This document shows, piece by piece, positions 43,094 through 52,073 of a stretch of DNA of 64,000 nt. Below the pieces are notes generated by a model, which was not told where the DNA came from, searched no databases, and saw only the letters and a program-made list of their open reading frames with translations. Position 1 is the first letter of the stretch; each line of letters starts with the position of its first letter. The stretch is from Burkholderiales bacterium. Lineage in GTDB: Bacteria > Pseudomonadota > Gammaproteobacteria > Burkholderiales > UBA11063. The DNA lies in contig JAJFBE010000006.1 in NCBI GenBank assembly GCA_020697255.1, forward strand, positions 62,001-126,000. The letters are read 5' to 3'. The position numbers were made by a program, and so were the translations under genes.

Positions 43094-43834
43094 TCATACT
43101 TCTTTTTCAACTATCAAGCTAATTGCAGAACCATTATATTTAGAAATACTGCCTGTATTTTCGGATTTAAGTACAATTTTACCATCACTTGCCAGATCAA
43201 TGTGTATACCAATATCCAGTAATTTATTATTCTGATATAAGCTAATTTTTTTGTGATAATGTATACAATTGTCCAACCATTCCCGTCTTATAGTAGCAAA
43301 ACCAAATATTTTATATTCAGATAAAACTTGTTCTACATGCATAATCAAATCTGCCAGGAATTGATTTCTTTCCCAATCATGTATATTATTAAGCCCTATC
43401 CCGGCTACAATATAACGGCAATTTGTCTGAATTTTAGCAGATAGCAAAATCCCGGCTACTTTAGTGTTATCCGGTAGCCATATATCATTAGGCCATTTAA
43501 TTTTTGCACTTACACGCAATTGTTTAAATAACCTGTTTACTGCTACAGCAATTACCAAAGGTAACAATTCGTAATTAAAATCAAGCGTAAATTTATGTAT
43601 AAATGATACACTTAAATCCACGTATGGTCTGCTTGACCAGATTTTGCCATTACGTCCGGTACCTGCACTTTGATTTTCACAAACAATAACTGAATTATTT
43701 GCAAATTGAGCTAAGTTATTTAGTGCATATGTATTTGTAGAATCCAACTCCTCAAATATCACCACTTTATAATCTTTTTGTCCTAGCTGTGCCAGTTTTT
43801 GCTCTATTAAATCAGCATTTAATCTATTTAACAT
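43094..43834 (-). CDS. birA: Biotin-[acetyl-CoA-carboxylase] ligase
   Basis: The 246-residue protein lacks an N-terminal helix-turn-helix repressor domain and is thus a class I ligase. The DSTNTYA start, the biotinyl-AMP loop SAGTGRNGKIWSS and the KIKWPNDIW segment match BirA, followed by the KVAGILLSAKI strand. It joins biotin to the carrier domain of acetyl-CoA carboxylase through a biotinyl-adenylate. The final 45 residues form the small SH3-like domain. It is followed by the heptose adenylyltransferase gene in reverse order on the chromosome; no shared pathway is implied. Confidence 0.92.
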   Translation of the reverse strand: MLNRLNADLIEQKLAQLGQKDYKVVIFEELDSTNTYALNNLAQFANNSVIVCENQSAGTGRNGKIWSSRPYVDLSVSFIHKFTLDFNYELLPLVIAVAVNRLFKQLRVSAKIKWPNDIWLPDNTKVAGILLSAKIQTNCRYIVAGIGLNNIHDWERNQFLADLIMHVEQVLSEYKIFGFATIRREWLDNCIHYHKKISLYQNNKLLDIGIHIDLASDGKIVLKSENTGSISKYNGSAISLIVEKEV

Positions 43835-43861
43835 AATTTACCATAATAATTTTAATGTAGT

Positions 43862-43893
43862 TTCCCGCCTCTTACACGCGTGTGTTTGCGGGA
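43862..43893. repeat. Palindromic repeat TTCCCGC...GCGGGAATGAC upstream of birA
   Basis: TTCCCGC and GCGGGAA flank a core with ACACGCGTGTGT, an inner palindrome. The arm sequence and the trailing TGACAG match the family at 36521, but the centre is longer. Confidence 0.75.
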
Positions 43894-43909
43894 ATGACAG
43901 CCCGATGAC

Positions 43910-44428
43910 TTAACTCTGCCGGATTTTATTAATTAGGCCAGTCGTTGATGTATCGTATAAAAACGGTATTGAATAGACTGCTCCACCGCTTTGTATAACC
44001 TCACGACTACCAACAATCTGTGGAATATTCCAATCGCCACCTTTTACCAGAATCTCCGGTTTTACAGATAAGATTAAGTCAAGCGGAGTATCAGTATCGA
44101 AGTAAGTTACATAATCAACCATTTCCAAGCTAGCGATAACTGCCATCCTGTTTTCCAAGGTGTTAACCGGCCTGTCATCGCCCTTACCTTGCTCTTTTAC
44201 CGATTCATCCGTATTTAGCGCAACTAGCAAGCACCTACCCAAACTTTTAGCCTGGGAAAGGTAAGTTACATGTCCACGATGGATAATGTCAAAACAACCA
44301 TTAGTAAACACCAATGGCCGTTTGGCATTATTTATAACAGCGGATAAATTTTCTGGTTTTATTATTTTATTTTCGAAAGATGGGATAGGATACTGAGTAG
44401 AAAATTCGTGTGGTGCATTTATTGGCAT
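43910..44428 (-). CDS. hldC: D-glycero-beta-D-manno-heptose 1-phosphate adenylyltransferase
   Basis: The 172-residue protein corresponds to the nucleotidyltransferase domain of HldE. It has the nucleotide-binding motif FTNGCFDIIHRGHVTYL (HxGH-type), the GDDRPVNTLENRM block and the ILVKGGDW end. It makes ADP-heptose for the lipopolysaccharide core. Here it is separate from the kinase domain, as in bacteria with split HldA/HldC; I use the hldC symbol for the free-standing form. Confidence 0.87.
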   Translation of the reverse strand: MPINAPHEFSTQYPIPSFENKIIKPENLSAVINNAKRPLVFTNGCFDIIHRGHVTYLSQAKSLGRCLLVALNTDESVKEQGKGDDRPVNTLENRMAVIASLEMVDYVTYFDTDTPLDLILSVKPEILVKGGDWNIPQIVGSREVIQSGGAVYSIPFLYDTSTTGLINKIRQS

Positions 44429-44485
44429 AACTAGGTTCCTAAAAAAGGCAAGCCTAATTATACCAGATTTTATAAGAATAATGTC

Positions 44486-44505
44486 ATCCCCGCGAATGCA
44501 GGGAT
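44486..44505. repeat. Palindromic repeat ATCCCCGCGAATGCAGGGAT
   Basis: The 20-base unit has ATCCC/GGGAT arms and is preceded by TGTC and followed by CTAGA. The flank is the same as for the copy inside folC. Confidence 0.7.
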
Positions 44506-44563
44506 CTAGATTTTTGACGACAAATTACGTTGTTTTACTTAAAATTCTAATAGACAAATTGAA

Positions 44564-45043
44564 CTACTTGTTGACACACGTAGTAACAAGACCGTGAGAT
44601 GTACTTTGGGTCAATAATTGACAATGTGATGTATCGCACCCACCATCTTCACCACAAGCTTTCTGATCAGCGCCCCCATTTTGGTCAGCGTTTTGTTGGT
44701 TACTAGGGTCATTTGGATCAGGCTGATTTGTATTTGCACCGAAAGCATGCCCCCCATCTAAAGGATTAGCGCCAGGAACAGAAGGCTGCTGAGCCTGAGC
44801 TTGATCACCATTTTGGGGAGCATGGGCTGTCGGCTGAGTAGGTGCTGCGTTTGATGGATCATTGCCCATACCCTGGTTATTAGCACCAGTTATTGGCGTA
44901 CCATAAGGTTGGTCATTATTTGCAAGCTGGGTACTTGCAACTGGTGCAGTTGCGCCCAAAACCGCCCCCTGGTTTTGTACATCGGTTGTAGCGAAGGTAT
45001 TCACACAACAAACTGCCATCAAACATAAAATTAATCTTTTCAT
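44564..45043 (-). CDS. Secreted low-complexity protein rich in N, Q, P and G
   Basis: The 159-residue product has a signal peptide ending NTFA. Residues 25-120 are dominated by asparagine, glutamine, proline, alanine and glycine, likely disordered. The last 35 residues hold a cluster of cysteines (CGEDGGC, SHCQ, TTCVNK). The layout, a flexible spacer and a disulfide knot at the end, suggests an exported protein, but no family is recognised. The low-complexity region prevents a reliable guess from similarity. Confidence 0.6.
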   Translation of the reverse strand: MKRLILCLMAVCCVNTFATTDVQNQGAVLGATAPVASTQLANNDQPYGTPITGANNQGMGNDPSNAAPTQPTAHAPQNGDQAQAQQPSVPGANPLDGGHAFGANTNQPDPNDPSNQQNADQNGGADQKACGEDGGCDTSHCQLLTQSTSHGLVTTCVNK

Positions 45044-45266
45044 CTTAACACCCCTTAAATAAATAAGTCCTGGAAATAGCCTTCTTTTTAAGTATTATAA
45101 CATATTATATATCTAATTGTGCATAGATTTATTATGTGAACCAGTACCCTTCTAAGTAAATATATCTATGGGCCAGATTCCCGAAATTCTATATAACTTA
45201 GTTTTGCTTATAGGGTATAATAGCAATAAATATACCAGAATTAGTAAATATTTTAAGGACTTAAAA

Positions 45267-45275
45267 ATGTAAACA
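45267..45275 (+). other. ATG-TAA start-stop in front of the secreted-protein gene
   Basis: AAGGAC (45255-45260) is followed by ATG TAA ACA TTG AAA. The ATG is in frame with the ORF below, and its second codon is a stop. Changing TAA to AAA would restore MKTLKLT, a natural signal-peptide start. Confidence 0.75.
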
Positions 45276-45899
45276 TTGAAATTAACTCTATTTTTAGCAT
45301 CTATATTAAATATGTTTTTTGCGCATGCTAATTGTCCAATTCCTAGCCAATTAAAGCTGGTTCCGGCTCCGACAGAAGAGACTGCTAACGGCAAGCCCTA
45401 CTCATGGAGAGGAAATCAAATCGTAGGTACAGATGAACGAGGTCAAGAATGGTCTCAATTAAATTCTCTTGATCCTGAGAGCTCTCCTCCAAAATTTATC
45501 ATGGGATGGCGAAATATTATGGAAAATCAAGAATTTATAGGTGCGTCAGCTAATACTGAGTTATACCTTAACCTAAAAGATACTAATAACTATATTGGGG
45601 TAAGCGATGTTAAGTGCTATTATAGGATACATATAAAAGACGACAGCGAGACTGTAGCTGTACCACTGTCGCCAAGAGCTAGCAGACAGTATGAAATCAT
45701 TAAAAACATTAAATTAGATAAGAACATTAAAAATTCTTCATTAGGGGAAAACTGGAAAAAAATTAGTGAAAGAGAAAACAAGGCAGATTTTCATGGACTA
45801 GCACCTAAATATTATTGTAATGATACGGGTAACCCATTTCGCGCTGGTTCTGCTAGGCCTGTAACGGATTGTCCATTTAGCGAAGTTGGAAGAAAATAA
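45276..45899 (+). CDS. Small secreted protein (CPF-tail family), start interrupted
   Basis: The frame opens at TTG 45276 and codes for 207 residues: a hydrophobic signal stretch ending AHA, then NCPIPSQLK, a central VKCYYRIH, a YYCND and a terminal DCPFSEV. The N-terminal CP and C-terminal CPF place it with the products at 10946 and 37610. The natural ATG three codons upstream is followed at once by TAA, so the protein is made only if ribosomes restart at the TTG. The rest of the frame is intact, which argues for recent damage or for reinitiation rather than an old pseudogene. Confidence 0.6.
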   Translation: MKLTLFLASILNMFFAHANCPIPSQLKLVPAPTEETANGKPYSWRGNQIVGTDERGQEWSQLNSLDPESSPPKFIMGWRNIMENQEFIGASANTELYLNLKDTNNYIGVSDVKCYYRIHIKDDSETVAVPLSPRASRQYEIIKNIKLDKNIKNSSLGENWKKISERENKADFHGLAPKYYCNDTGNPFRAGSARPVTDCPFSEVGRK

Positions 45900-45919
45900 A
45901 ACCTAGACTTGATTAAAGT

Positions 45920-45949
45920 TTGACAACTGTGCTATGACTATGATAAAAT
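45920..45949 (+). promoter_or_regulatory. Sigma-70 promoter for the ilv-leu operon
   Basis: TTGACA at 45920-45925 and TAAAAT at 45944-45949 are 18 bases apart. The transcript would begin about 40 bases before the leader peptide ATG. Confidence 0.75.
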
Positions 45950-45996
45950 TGTGGCTAATATAAAATATTAGTTTTTAAAAGAAACGTTTAAAATTA

Positions 45997-46062
45997 ATGA
46001 AGCTTCTAAACTTAACCGTCATTCGCTTAATAATTAGCACTAATAACATAGTGCTGGAGTAA
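45997..46062 (+). CDS. ilv operon leader peptide (21 aa)
   Basis: The ORF reads MKLLNLTVIRLIISTNNIVLE: five leucines, four isoleucines and two valines, or 11 of 21 residues. It lies between the promoter and a rho-independent terminator in front of ilvB. It resembles the leader peptides of enterobacterial ilv operons in design. The codons at 46027-46035 (Leu-Ile-Ile) come immediately before the first hairpin arm, where a stalled ribosome would cover that arm. A ribosome site is weak (GAAACG). Confidence 0.75.
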   Translation: MKLLNLTVIRLIISTNNIVLE

Positions 46063-46127
46063 ATGGTTTAATCTAAAATAACAGAATGACTTTAAAACCC
46101 GCACTTAACCGCAGTGCGGGTTTTTTT
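46036..46127 (+). promoter_or_regulatory. Transcription attenuator of the ilv-leu operon
   Basis: Four arms are visible. Arm 1 is AGCACT (46036-46041), arm 2 AGTGCTGG (46050-46057), arm 3 CCCGCACT (46098-46105) and arm 4 AGTGCGGG (46113-46120) followed by seven T. Arms 1 and 2 pair; arms 2 and 3 pair over 7 of 8 positions as antiterminator; arms 3 and 4 form a perfect 8-base terminator stem, extended by AAAA/TTTT. The terminator ends 27 bases before the ilvB ATG. Confidence 0.85.
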
Positions 46128-46153
46128 ATAATAGCACCTTAAAGGAAATTACT

Positions 46154-47833
46154 ATGCAGGTAAATGGCGCAAAAGCAATTGTTGAATCACTCATCCATCT
46201 GGGCGTAACCGATATTTTTGGCTACCCTGGTGGAGCAATAATGCCAGTTTATGATGCATTATTTAATGCACACAAAATTAAACATATTCTAGTACGTCAT
46301 GAACAAGGTGCTGTTATAGCGGCTGAAGGTTACGCACGTATTACTGATAAAGTAGGTGTATGTATCGCCACTTCAGGACCTGGAGCAACCAATCTAATTA
46401 CCGGTATTGCCGATGCAATGCTTGATTCGATACCAATTGTATGTATAACCGGTCAGGTAGCCAATCCGCTCATTGGAACCGATGCCTTTCAGGAAGCTGA
46501 TATAATAGGTATGACTGTACCAATTACCAAATGGAACTACCAGGTTACCAAATCAGAAGAAATACCTCATATAATCGCTAAAGCATTTCATGTAGCTAAA
46601 ACTGGCAGACCAGGTCCTGTATTAATCGATATTACAAAAGATGCTCAATTTGGCGAGTTTGAATTTGATTTAAGCTCGATTGGCAGTTTTGCTCACGAAA
46701 ACCCAGTTGTAGCAGAGAGCGAACTATCCCAGGCAGCACACCTGATTAATGAGGCAAAGCGCCCCTACATTCTTGCCGGTCACGGCATTACTATTGCAAA
46801 TGCTGAAAAGGAGCTTGTAGAATTTGCTACTAAAACGGGTATCCCAGTTGCCTGCACTCTACATGGCTTGTCTACAATTGATATGTCCCACCCACTATAT
46901 GTTGGTATGCTTGGTATGCATGGTAACTACGGACCCAATGTCTTGACTAATGAAGCTGATTTAATTATTGCTCTTGGTATGCGTTTTGATGATAGAGTTA
47001 CCGGAAACCTTAATACTTATGCAAAAAATGCTAAAGTAATTCATATTGACATTGATCTGGCTGAACTTAATAAAAATGTCCGTGCCGAAGTTGCTATACA
47101 CGGCGATGCCAAAGAGGTGCTAACTGAACTAATTAACCATGTTAACCCAAATAACCATGCTCAATGGATAAATAAATTTAAAGAGCATTATACTTTAGAA
47201 CATGAAACGGTAATGCATCGTGAAGTTACTCCACAGCCGGGTCATAAAATAAAAATGGCAGAGGTAATTCATAAATTATCCCAAAAGACTGCTGGCAATG
47301 CCGTCATTGTAAGCGATGTTGGACAGCATCAGATGATTGCAGCCAGATATTACCAATTTAAAGATCCTAAAAGCCATATAACTTCCGGCGGTTTAGGCAC
47401 CATGGGCTTTGCCCTGCCGGCCGCAATTGGTGCCAAAGTTGCTGCACCTAATAGAGAAGTAATTGCAGTAATCGGTGATGGTAGTTTTCAGATGAATATT
47501 CAAGAATTAGCGGTATTAGCCCAGGAAGGATTAAAAGTTAAAATCCTGATTTTAAATAATGAATACCTGGGTATGGTCCGACAATGGCAGGAATTATTTT
47601 TTGAAGAGCGCTACTCATTTACTGCATTAATGAACCCAGATTTTATAAAAATTGCGGAAGCTTATTCTGTGCCGTCTATTCGTATAGACTCTGAAGATCA
47701 GTTAGATAAAGCTCTGGATACAATGCTTAATGCAGATTCCTCTTTTTTATTAGAAGTAATGGTTGAAAAACAAGGTAAAGTATTCCCTATGGTTCCGGCA
47801 GGATGCGGTGTTAGTGAAATTCGCCTAAGTTAA
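46154..47833 (+). CDS. ilvB: Acetolactate synthase large subunit
   Basis: The 559-residue ThDP- and FAD-dependent enzyme condenses pyruvate with pyruvate or 2-oxobutyrate, the first common step for valine, leucine and isoleucine. Marks are the ThDP-activating glutamate in RHEQGAVIAAEGYAR, ATSGPGATN, DDRVTGN and the C-terminal ThDP motif GDGSFQMNIQELAVLAQEGLKVKILILNN-type region (GDGS...NN). AAAGGAAAT precedes the ATG. It is the first gene after the attenuator and is followed 11 bases later by the small subunit. Confidence 0.96.
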   Translation: MQVNGAKAIVESLIHLGVTDIFGYPGGAIMPVYDALFNAHKIKHILVRHEQGAVIAAEGYARITDKVGVCIATSGPGATNLITGIADAMLDSIPIVCITGQVANPLIGTDAFQEADIIGMTVPITKWNYQVTKSEEIPHIIAKAFHVAKTGRPGPVLIDITKDAQFGEFEFDLSSIGSFAHENPVVAESELSQAAHLINEAKRPYILAGHGITIANAEKELVEFATKTGIPVACTLHGLSTIDMSHPLYVGMLGMHGNYGPNVLTNEADLIIALGMRFDDRVTGNLNTYAKNAKVIHIDIDLAELNKNVRAEVAIHGDAKEVLTELINHVNPNNHAQWINKFKEHYTLEHETVMHREVTPQPGHKIKMAEVIHKLSQKTAGNAVIVSDVGQHQMIAARYYQFKDPKSHITSGGLGTMGFALPAAIGAKVAAPNREVIAVIGDGSFQMNIQELAVLAQEGLKVKILILNNEYLGMVRQWQELFFEERYSFTALMNPDFIKIAEAYSVPSIRIDSEDQLDKALDTMLNADSSFLLEVMVEKQGKVFPMVPAGCGVSEIRLS

Positions 47834-47844
47834 GGATTAATCAA

Positions 47845-48096
47845 ATGAATATGTACGTACTATCAATAATAACTCAAAATACCTTATGTGTTTTGCAACG
47901 GGTTGCCGGAATGTTCTCACGCTATCGCATAAATATTGAACATATCAATATTTCGCGCCATACTGAAGAGCTATCATACTGGAATGTAGTGATTTATAGT
48001 GAAGATGAACGTATTGAATTATTAACCCGTCAACTTACTAAAATAATCGAATTGGTTGAAGTTAAAATTATTGATAAAGTTCCACTAGAGGCATAG
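47845..48096 (+). CDS. ilvN: Acetolactate synthase small (regulatory) subunit, short form
   Basis: The 83-residue protein consists of a single ACT domain: YVLSIITQNTLCVLQRVAGMFSRYRINIEHI, then ...YWNVVIYSED. It lacks the long C-terminal half of IlvH-type subunits (about 160 residues), so it resembles the IlvN/IlvM size class. The subunit activates the large subunit and can mediate valine feedback. It lies between ilvB and ilvA with short gaps. Confidence 0.88.
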   Translation: MNMYVLSIITQNTLCVLQRVAGMFSRYRINIEHINISRHTEELSYWNVVIYSEDERIELLTRQLTKIIELVEVKIIDKVPLEA

Positions 48097-48098
48097 AT

Positions 48099-49352
48099 AT
48101 GATTAATCGACAGTTAAAATTAAGTGATATTGAGTCCGCCAGCTTACAATTAAAAAATATCGCTCTTGATACCCTATTGGAGTTTTCAGAACGTTTATCA
48201 ACACGCTATAATGCAAATATCTACATTAAGCGTGAAGATTTGCAACGCTGCCGCTCTTTTAAGCTGCGTGGTGCCTATAATAAGATTATTTCCCTACCAA
48301 CGGATGTACGGGAAAAGGGTATTGTTTGCGCCAGTGCCGGTAATCATGCCCAAGGTGTCGCCTATAGCTGTGCCAGTTTAAAAATCATGGGTACAATTTT
48401 TATGCCGCTAACGACACCACTACAAAAAATTGATAAAGTAAAACAATTTGGCGGAAAATACATAGAAGTTGTAACTATCGGTGATACATATGATGATGCA
48501 AATAAAAATGCACAAGAATATAGTAAAAAACACCAGCTAACTTTTGTCCATCCATTTGATGATTACGCAGTAATGTGCGGCCAGGCAACTGTCGGCATGG
48601 AAATTTATGAAGAGCTTGGCGATAAAATTGACATGGTCATGATTCCAATTGGTGGCGGCGGACTTGCTGCCGGCGTTTCATCTTACCTGAAACAAAAGAA
48701 ACACGATATAGAAATTATTGGTGTTGAACCAGATGGCGCACCTAGCATGAGTCGTGCTATCGAGCAAGGATATGTAACTCCGCTGGAGAGTATAGATACT
48801 TTTGTCGATGGTGCAGCTGTAAAACGCGTTGGCGATGCCACTTTTGCTATTTGTCATGATAATCTGAATGCTACTGTATTAGTTCCTGAAGGTAAAATAT
48901 GCACCACTATGATTGAGTTATACCAATCTGATGGAATAATTGTTGAGCCGGCAGGTGCCCTCTCTATCTCAGCACTTGATATGATTGCTGATAAAATTAG
49001 AGGAAAAAACATTGTTTGTATTCTAAGTGGTGGAAACAACGATATTTTACGCTATCCGGAAATTATGGAGCGTAGCTTAGTTTATAACGGCCGTAAACAT
49101 TATTTTATTATTGAATTTAGCCAAAAACCTGGACAATTACGCAAATTTTTAAATGAAGCCCTCGGGCCGCATGATGATATTGTCCGTTTTGAATATATGA
49201 AAAAGACTAACCGCGAAAGCGGTGCAGCATTAGTAGGTATTGAGTTGTACGATAAGCATGACTTTAGTCCACTTTTAGAACGTATGGAAAAAACCGGAAT
49301 TAATTTTAGGTTATTATCGAATAAAGAATTATTGTATAGCTATATAATTTAA
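48099..49352 (+). CDS. ilvA: Threonine dehydratase (biosynthetic)
   Basis: The 417-residue PLP enzyme deaminates threonine to 2-oxobutyrate, the start of isoleucine synthesis. The PLP lysine is in RSFKLRGAYNK, followed by CASAGNHAQGVAYSC and the IPIGGGGLAAG phosphate loop. Residues after 330 form one ACT-like regulatory domain (YFIIEFSQKPGQLRKF), where the E. coli form has two. It starts 2 bases after ilvN, within the operon. Confidence 0.95.
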   Translation: MINRQLKLSDIESASLQLKNIALDTLLEFSERLSTRYNANIYIKREDLQRCRSFKLRGAYNKIISLPTDVREKGIVCASAGNHAQGVAYSCASLKIMGTIFMPLTTPLQKIDKVKQFGGKYIEVVTIGDTYDDANKNAQEYSKKHQLTFVHPFDDYAVMCGQATVGMEIYEELGDKIDMVMIPIGGGGLAAGVSSYLKQKKHDIEIIGVEPDGAPSMSRAIEQGYVTPLESIDTFVDGAAVKRVGDATFAICHDNLNATVLVPEGKICTTMIELYQSDGIIVEPAGALSISALDMIADKIRGKNIVCILSGGNNDILRYPEIMERSLVYNGRKHYFIIEFSQKPGQLRKFLNEALGPHDDIVRFEYMKKTNRESGAALVGIELYDKHDFSPLLERMEKTGINFRLLSNKELLYSYII

Positions 49353-49361
49353 GGAATATTT

Positions 49362-51074
49362 ATGACAAAATTAAAACAAAGAAGTGCACAATTAACCAGC
49401 ACCCCAGGAGATAAAGACTGGATAAAACGTGCCCCCAGCAGAGCCATGCTACGAGCTGTAGGATTTAGTGACGAAGACTTTACCAAACCAATTATTACAG
49501 TTGCCTGTCCGCATACTAATATTACGCCATGCAACGCACATATTCGCGATCTTGGTGATATAGTAAGCAATGCCATTAACGAAAACTGGGGTAAGCCTGT
49601 AATATTTGGTACACCAGTAATTTCAGATGGCGAAACCATGGGTATGGAAGGTATGAAATACTCTCTTGTATCACGCGAATTAATTGCTGATTGTATTGAA
49701 ATGATGCACGAAGGTTATGCAGCTGATGGCATACTTACACTATCGGGTTGTGATAAAACCATTCCGGCAGCCTTGATTCCATTAGCCCGAACTAATGCTA
49801 TTGGTTTAACCTTATATGGCGGCTCTATTTTACCAGGAAAACTAAATGGTCAGGATTTGACTATTGTCAGCACATTTGAAGCTGTAGGAAAATTCAGTGC
49901 CGGAAATATTGATGCTGCTGAACTACACAAAGTAGAGTGCCACTCATGCCCGGGAAGCGGCTCATGTGGGGGAATGTATACAGCAAATACGATGGCCTCA
50001 GCCATAGAAGCAATGGGAATGTCAATTCCAGGAAGTGCCGCACATGTAGCTGTTGATGCAAATAACAGGATTTCAAAAGAGAAAATCCAAGATTGTAAAG
50101 ACTCAGTAGAGGCTCTATTGAATTTAATGTCCAAGGGTATCAGAGCCAGAGATATAATGACGCGTAAAGCTTTTGAAAATGCAATCACGGTAGTTATGGC
50201 TCTTGGCGGTTCAACCAATGCAGTACTTCATTTACTTTCTTTAGCACATGAAGCGGAAGTTGAACTTAATATTGATGACTTTGAAAAAATAGGAGCAAAA
50301 GTTCCGCTAATTGGCGATTTTAAACCATTTGGTAAATATGTTATGAATGACTTATTTAAAATCGGTGGGATCCCACTAGTTATGAAACACCTATACCAGC
50401 ATGGGTTAATTCATGGCGACTGCCTGACTGTAACGGGTAAGACAGTTGCTGAAAATTTGAAAAATGTGCCAGATTTACCCTCTAACCAGAATGTAATCTA
50501 CCCTATAGATAAACCGCTTGCTCCCCCATCTAAGCATATACTTATTTTACGCGGCAATCTGGCACCAGATGGTGCAGTACTAAAATTATCTGGTAAAGAA
50601 ATGCTACAACATAGCGGCCCGGCCCGTGTATTTGATGGCGAAGATGATGCCATGAATGCAATCTTAAATGGTAACATCAAAAAAAATGATGTCATAGTTA
50701 TACGTTATGAAGGACCTAAAGGAGGTCCGGGAATGCGTGAAATGTTATCTCCTTCTGCTGCCTTGATGGGTGCTGGGCTAGGCAAAGATGTAGCTCTAAT
50801 TACTGATGGAAGATTTTCTGGCGGCACGCATGGAATTATGATTGGTCATATTTCACCTGAAGCTTATAGTGGAGGACCGTTGGCAATTATCGAAGAAAAT
50901 GATATTATAACTATCGATATTATTAAACGTACATTAGATATAAATATAAGCGAAAATCAAATAAAAGAGAGATTAGCTAAATGGATAAAACCAAAAGCTA
51001 AATATACGCGAGGGGTATTGGCTAAGTATGCACAACTAGTTGCATGTGCCTCAGATGGCGCATACACGAGTTAA
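49362..51074 (+). CDS. ilvD: Dihydroxyacid dehydratase
   Basis: The 570-residue iron-sulfur enzyme dehydrates dihydroxy acids to 2-oxo acids in valine and isoleucine synthesis. The cluster cysteines lie in [26 protein letters not shown] and the [10 protein letters not shown] region. The family ending [12 protein letters not shown] and [15 protein letters not shown] are intact. It starts 9 bases after ilvA. The length is that of the shorter ilvD/Edd class found in many bacteria. Confidence 0.96.
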   Translation: MTKLKQRSAQLTSTPGDKDWIKRAPSRAMLRAVGFSDEDFTKPIITVACPHTNITPCNAHIRDLGDIVSNAINENWGKPVIFGTPVISDGETMGMEGMKYSLVSRELIADCIEMMHEGYAADGILTLSGCDKTIPAALIPLARTNAIGLTLYGGSILPGKLNGQDLTIVSTFEAVGKFSAGNIDAAELHKVECHSCPGSGSCGGMYTANTMASAIEAMGMSIPGSAAHVAVDANNRISKEKIQDCKDSVEALLNLMSKGIRARDIMTRKAFENAITVVMALGGSTNAVLHLLSLAHEAEVELNIDDFEKIGAKVPLIGDFKPFGKYVMNDLFKIGGIPLVMKHLYQHGLIHGDCLTVTGKTVAENLKNVPDLPSNQNVIYPIDKPLAPPSKHILILRGNLAPDGAVLKLSGKEMLQHSGPARVFDGEDDAMNAILNGNIKKNDVIVIRYEGPKGGPGMREMLSPSAALMGAGLGKDVALITDGRFSGGTHGIMIGHISPEAYSGGPLAIIEENDIITIDIIKRTLDINISENQIKERLAKWIKPKAKYTRGVLAKYAQLVACASDGAYTS

Positions 51075-51089
51075 CATTTAAGGAAATAT

Positions 51090-52007
51090 ATGAAAAGTTT
51101 TAAATATGCCTTCTTTGAAGGTAAAGTTATTGATCTGGAGAATGCGAAAATATCGATAATGACAAATGCACTCCAGTATGGTACTGGAGTATTTGGCGGT
51201 ATTCGTGGTTATTATGATAATGAAGGAAAAACTTTATCAATTTTTCGGATTCGTGATCATTATAAAAGATTTTTATCTTCTATAAAACTTATGGGATGTG
51301 CGTTCCCCTACACTTTAGATCAATTAGTTGAAATCCATATAGATTTAGCAAAAAAAAATTCACCTACGTGCAATTCATACTTTCGTCCATTTGCTTATGT
51401 AGGTAATACTAGTCTGGGCCCAAATTTGCATAATGTGACTCTTGACTACGCACTATATATGATTCCACTTGAAGAATATATGCCGCTAGGTAAAGGCTTA
51501 TCGCTTATGGTATCCTCATGGCGCAGGATTGGTGATAACTCTATCCCTGCACGCGGTAAATTCTGTGGTGCATATCTAAACTCGGCATTTGCACGTAAAG
51601 AAGCCAATGACAATGGTTTTGATGAAGCAATTTTATTAAGTGAGCATGGGCATGTATGTGAAGGTTCGGCAGAAAATTTATTTATTATCCGTGATGGTGT
51701 GCTCATTACCCCCGCACCTTCGGATGACATATTAGAAGGAATTACCAGGCGAACGCTTCTACAAATAGCAACCGATAATGATATACCAGTGATTGAGCGT
51801 AGCATTGACAGAAGTGAATTATATGCAGCAGATGAAGTTTTTTTATCCGGTACCGGCTGCCAATTGGCTTGGGTTCATGCAATTGACAGAAGAATTATAA
51901 GTAATGAAATAGGACCTATTTCAAGTAAGCTGCGTGATGAATATTTTGCAACAGTAAGAGGTAAAGTCGCTAAATATAATGACTGGTGTACTAAAGTGAG
52001 TGTATAG
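51090..52007 (+). CDS. ilvE: Branched-chain amino acid aminotransferase
   Basis: The 305-residue fold-type IV PLP enzyme performs the last amination of leucine, isoleucine and valine. The N-terminal YGTGVFGGIRGYY, the lysine in ARGKFCGAYLNS and the SEGSAEN-like motif CEGSAENLFII are present. The ending EVFLSGTGCQLAWV replaces the more common EVFFTGTAAEV, a small divergence. It belongs to the operon, 15 bases after ilvD; a 66-base gap with a palindrome follows. Confidence 0.94.
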   Translation: MKSFKYAFFEGKVIDLENAKISIMTNALQYGTGVFGGIRGYYDNEGKTLSIFRIRDHYKRFLSSIKLMGCAFPYTLDQLVEIHIDLAKKNSPTCNSYFRPFAYVGNTSLGPNLHNVTLDYALYMIPLEEYMPLGKGLSLMVSSWRRIGDNSIPARGKFCGAYLNSAFARKEANDNGFDEAILLSEHGHVCEGSAENLFIIRDGVLITPAPSDDILEGITRRTLLQIATDNDIPVIERSIDRSELYAADEVFLSGTGCQLAWVHAIDRRIISNEIGPISSKLRDEYFATVRGKVAKYNDWCTKVSV

Positions 52008-52041
52008 ATTGCCGCGCCTAATTTCGTCAGGCTTGCAATGA
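52008..52041. repeat. Palindromic repeat between ilvE and ilvC
   Basis: ATTGCCGCGCCTAATTTCGT and a following CAGGCTTGCAATGACA have ATTGC/GCAAT arms and an inner GCCT/AGGC pairing. The type is common in proteobacterial intergenic regions and ends in AATGACA like the other repeats here. Confidence 0.65.
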
Positions 52042-52073
52042 CAAAAATAATTAATTTTTAAAGGAAACAAAGT

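Noticed and set aside
45152-45394. Minus-strand ORF of 80 codons across the start of the CPF-tail gene
   Set aside because: Antisense to the signal-peptide region of a better-supported frame and without a ribosome site or family features.
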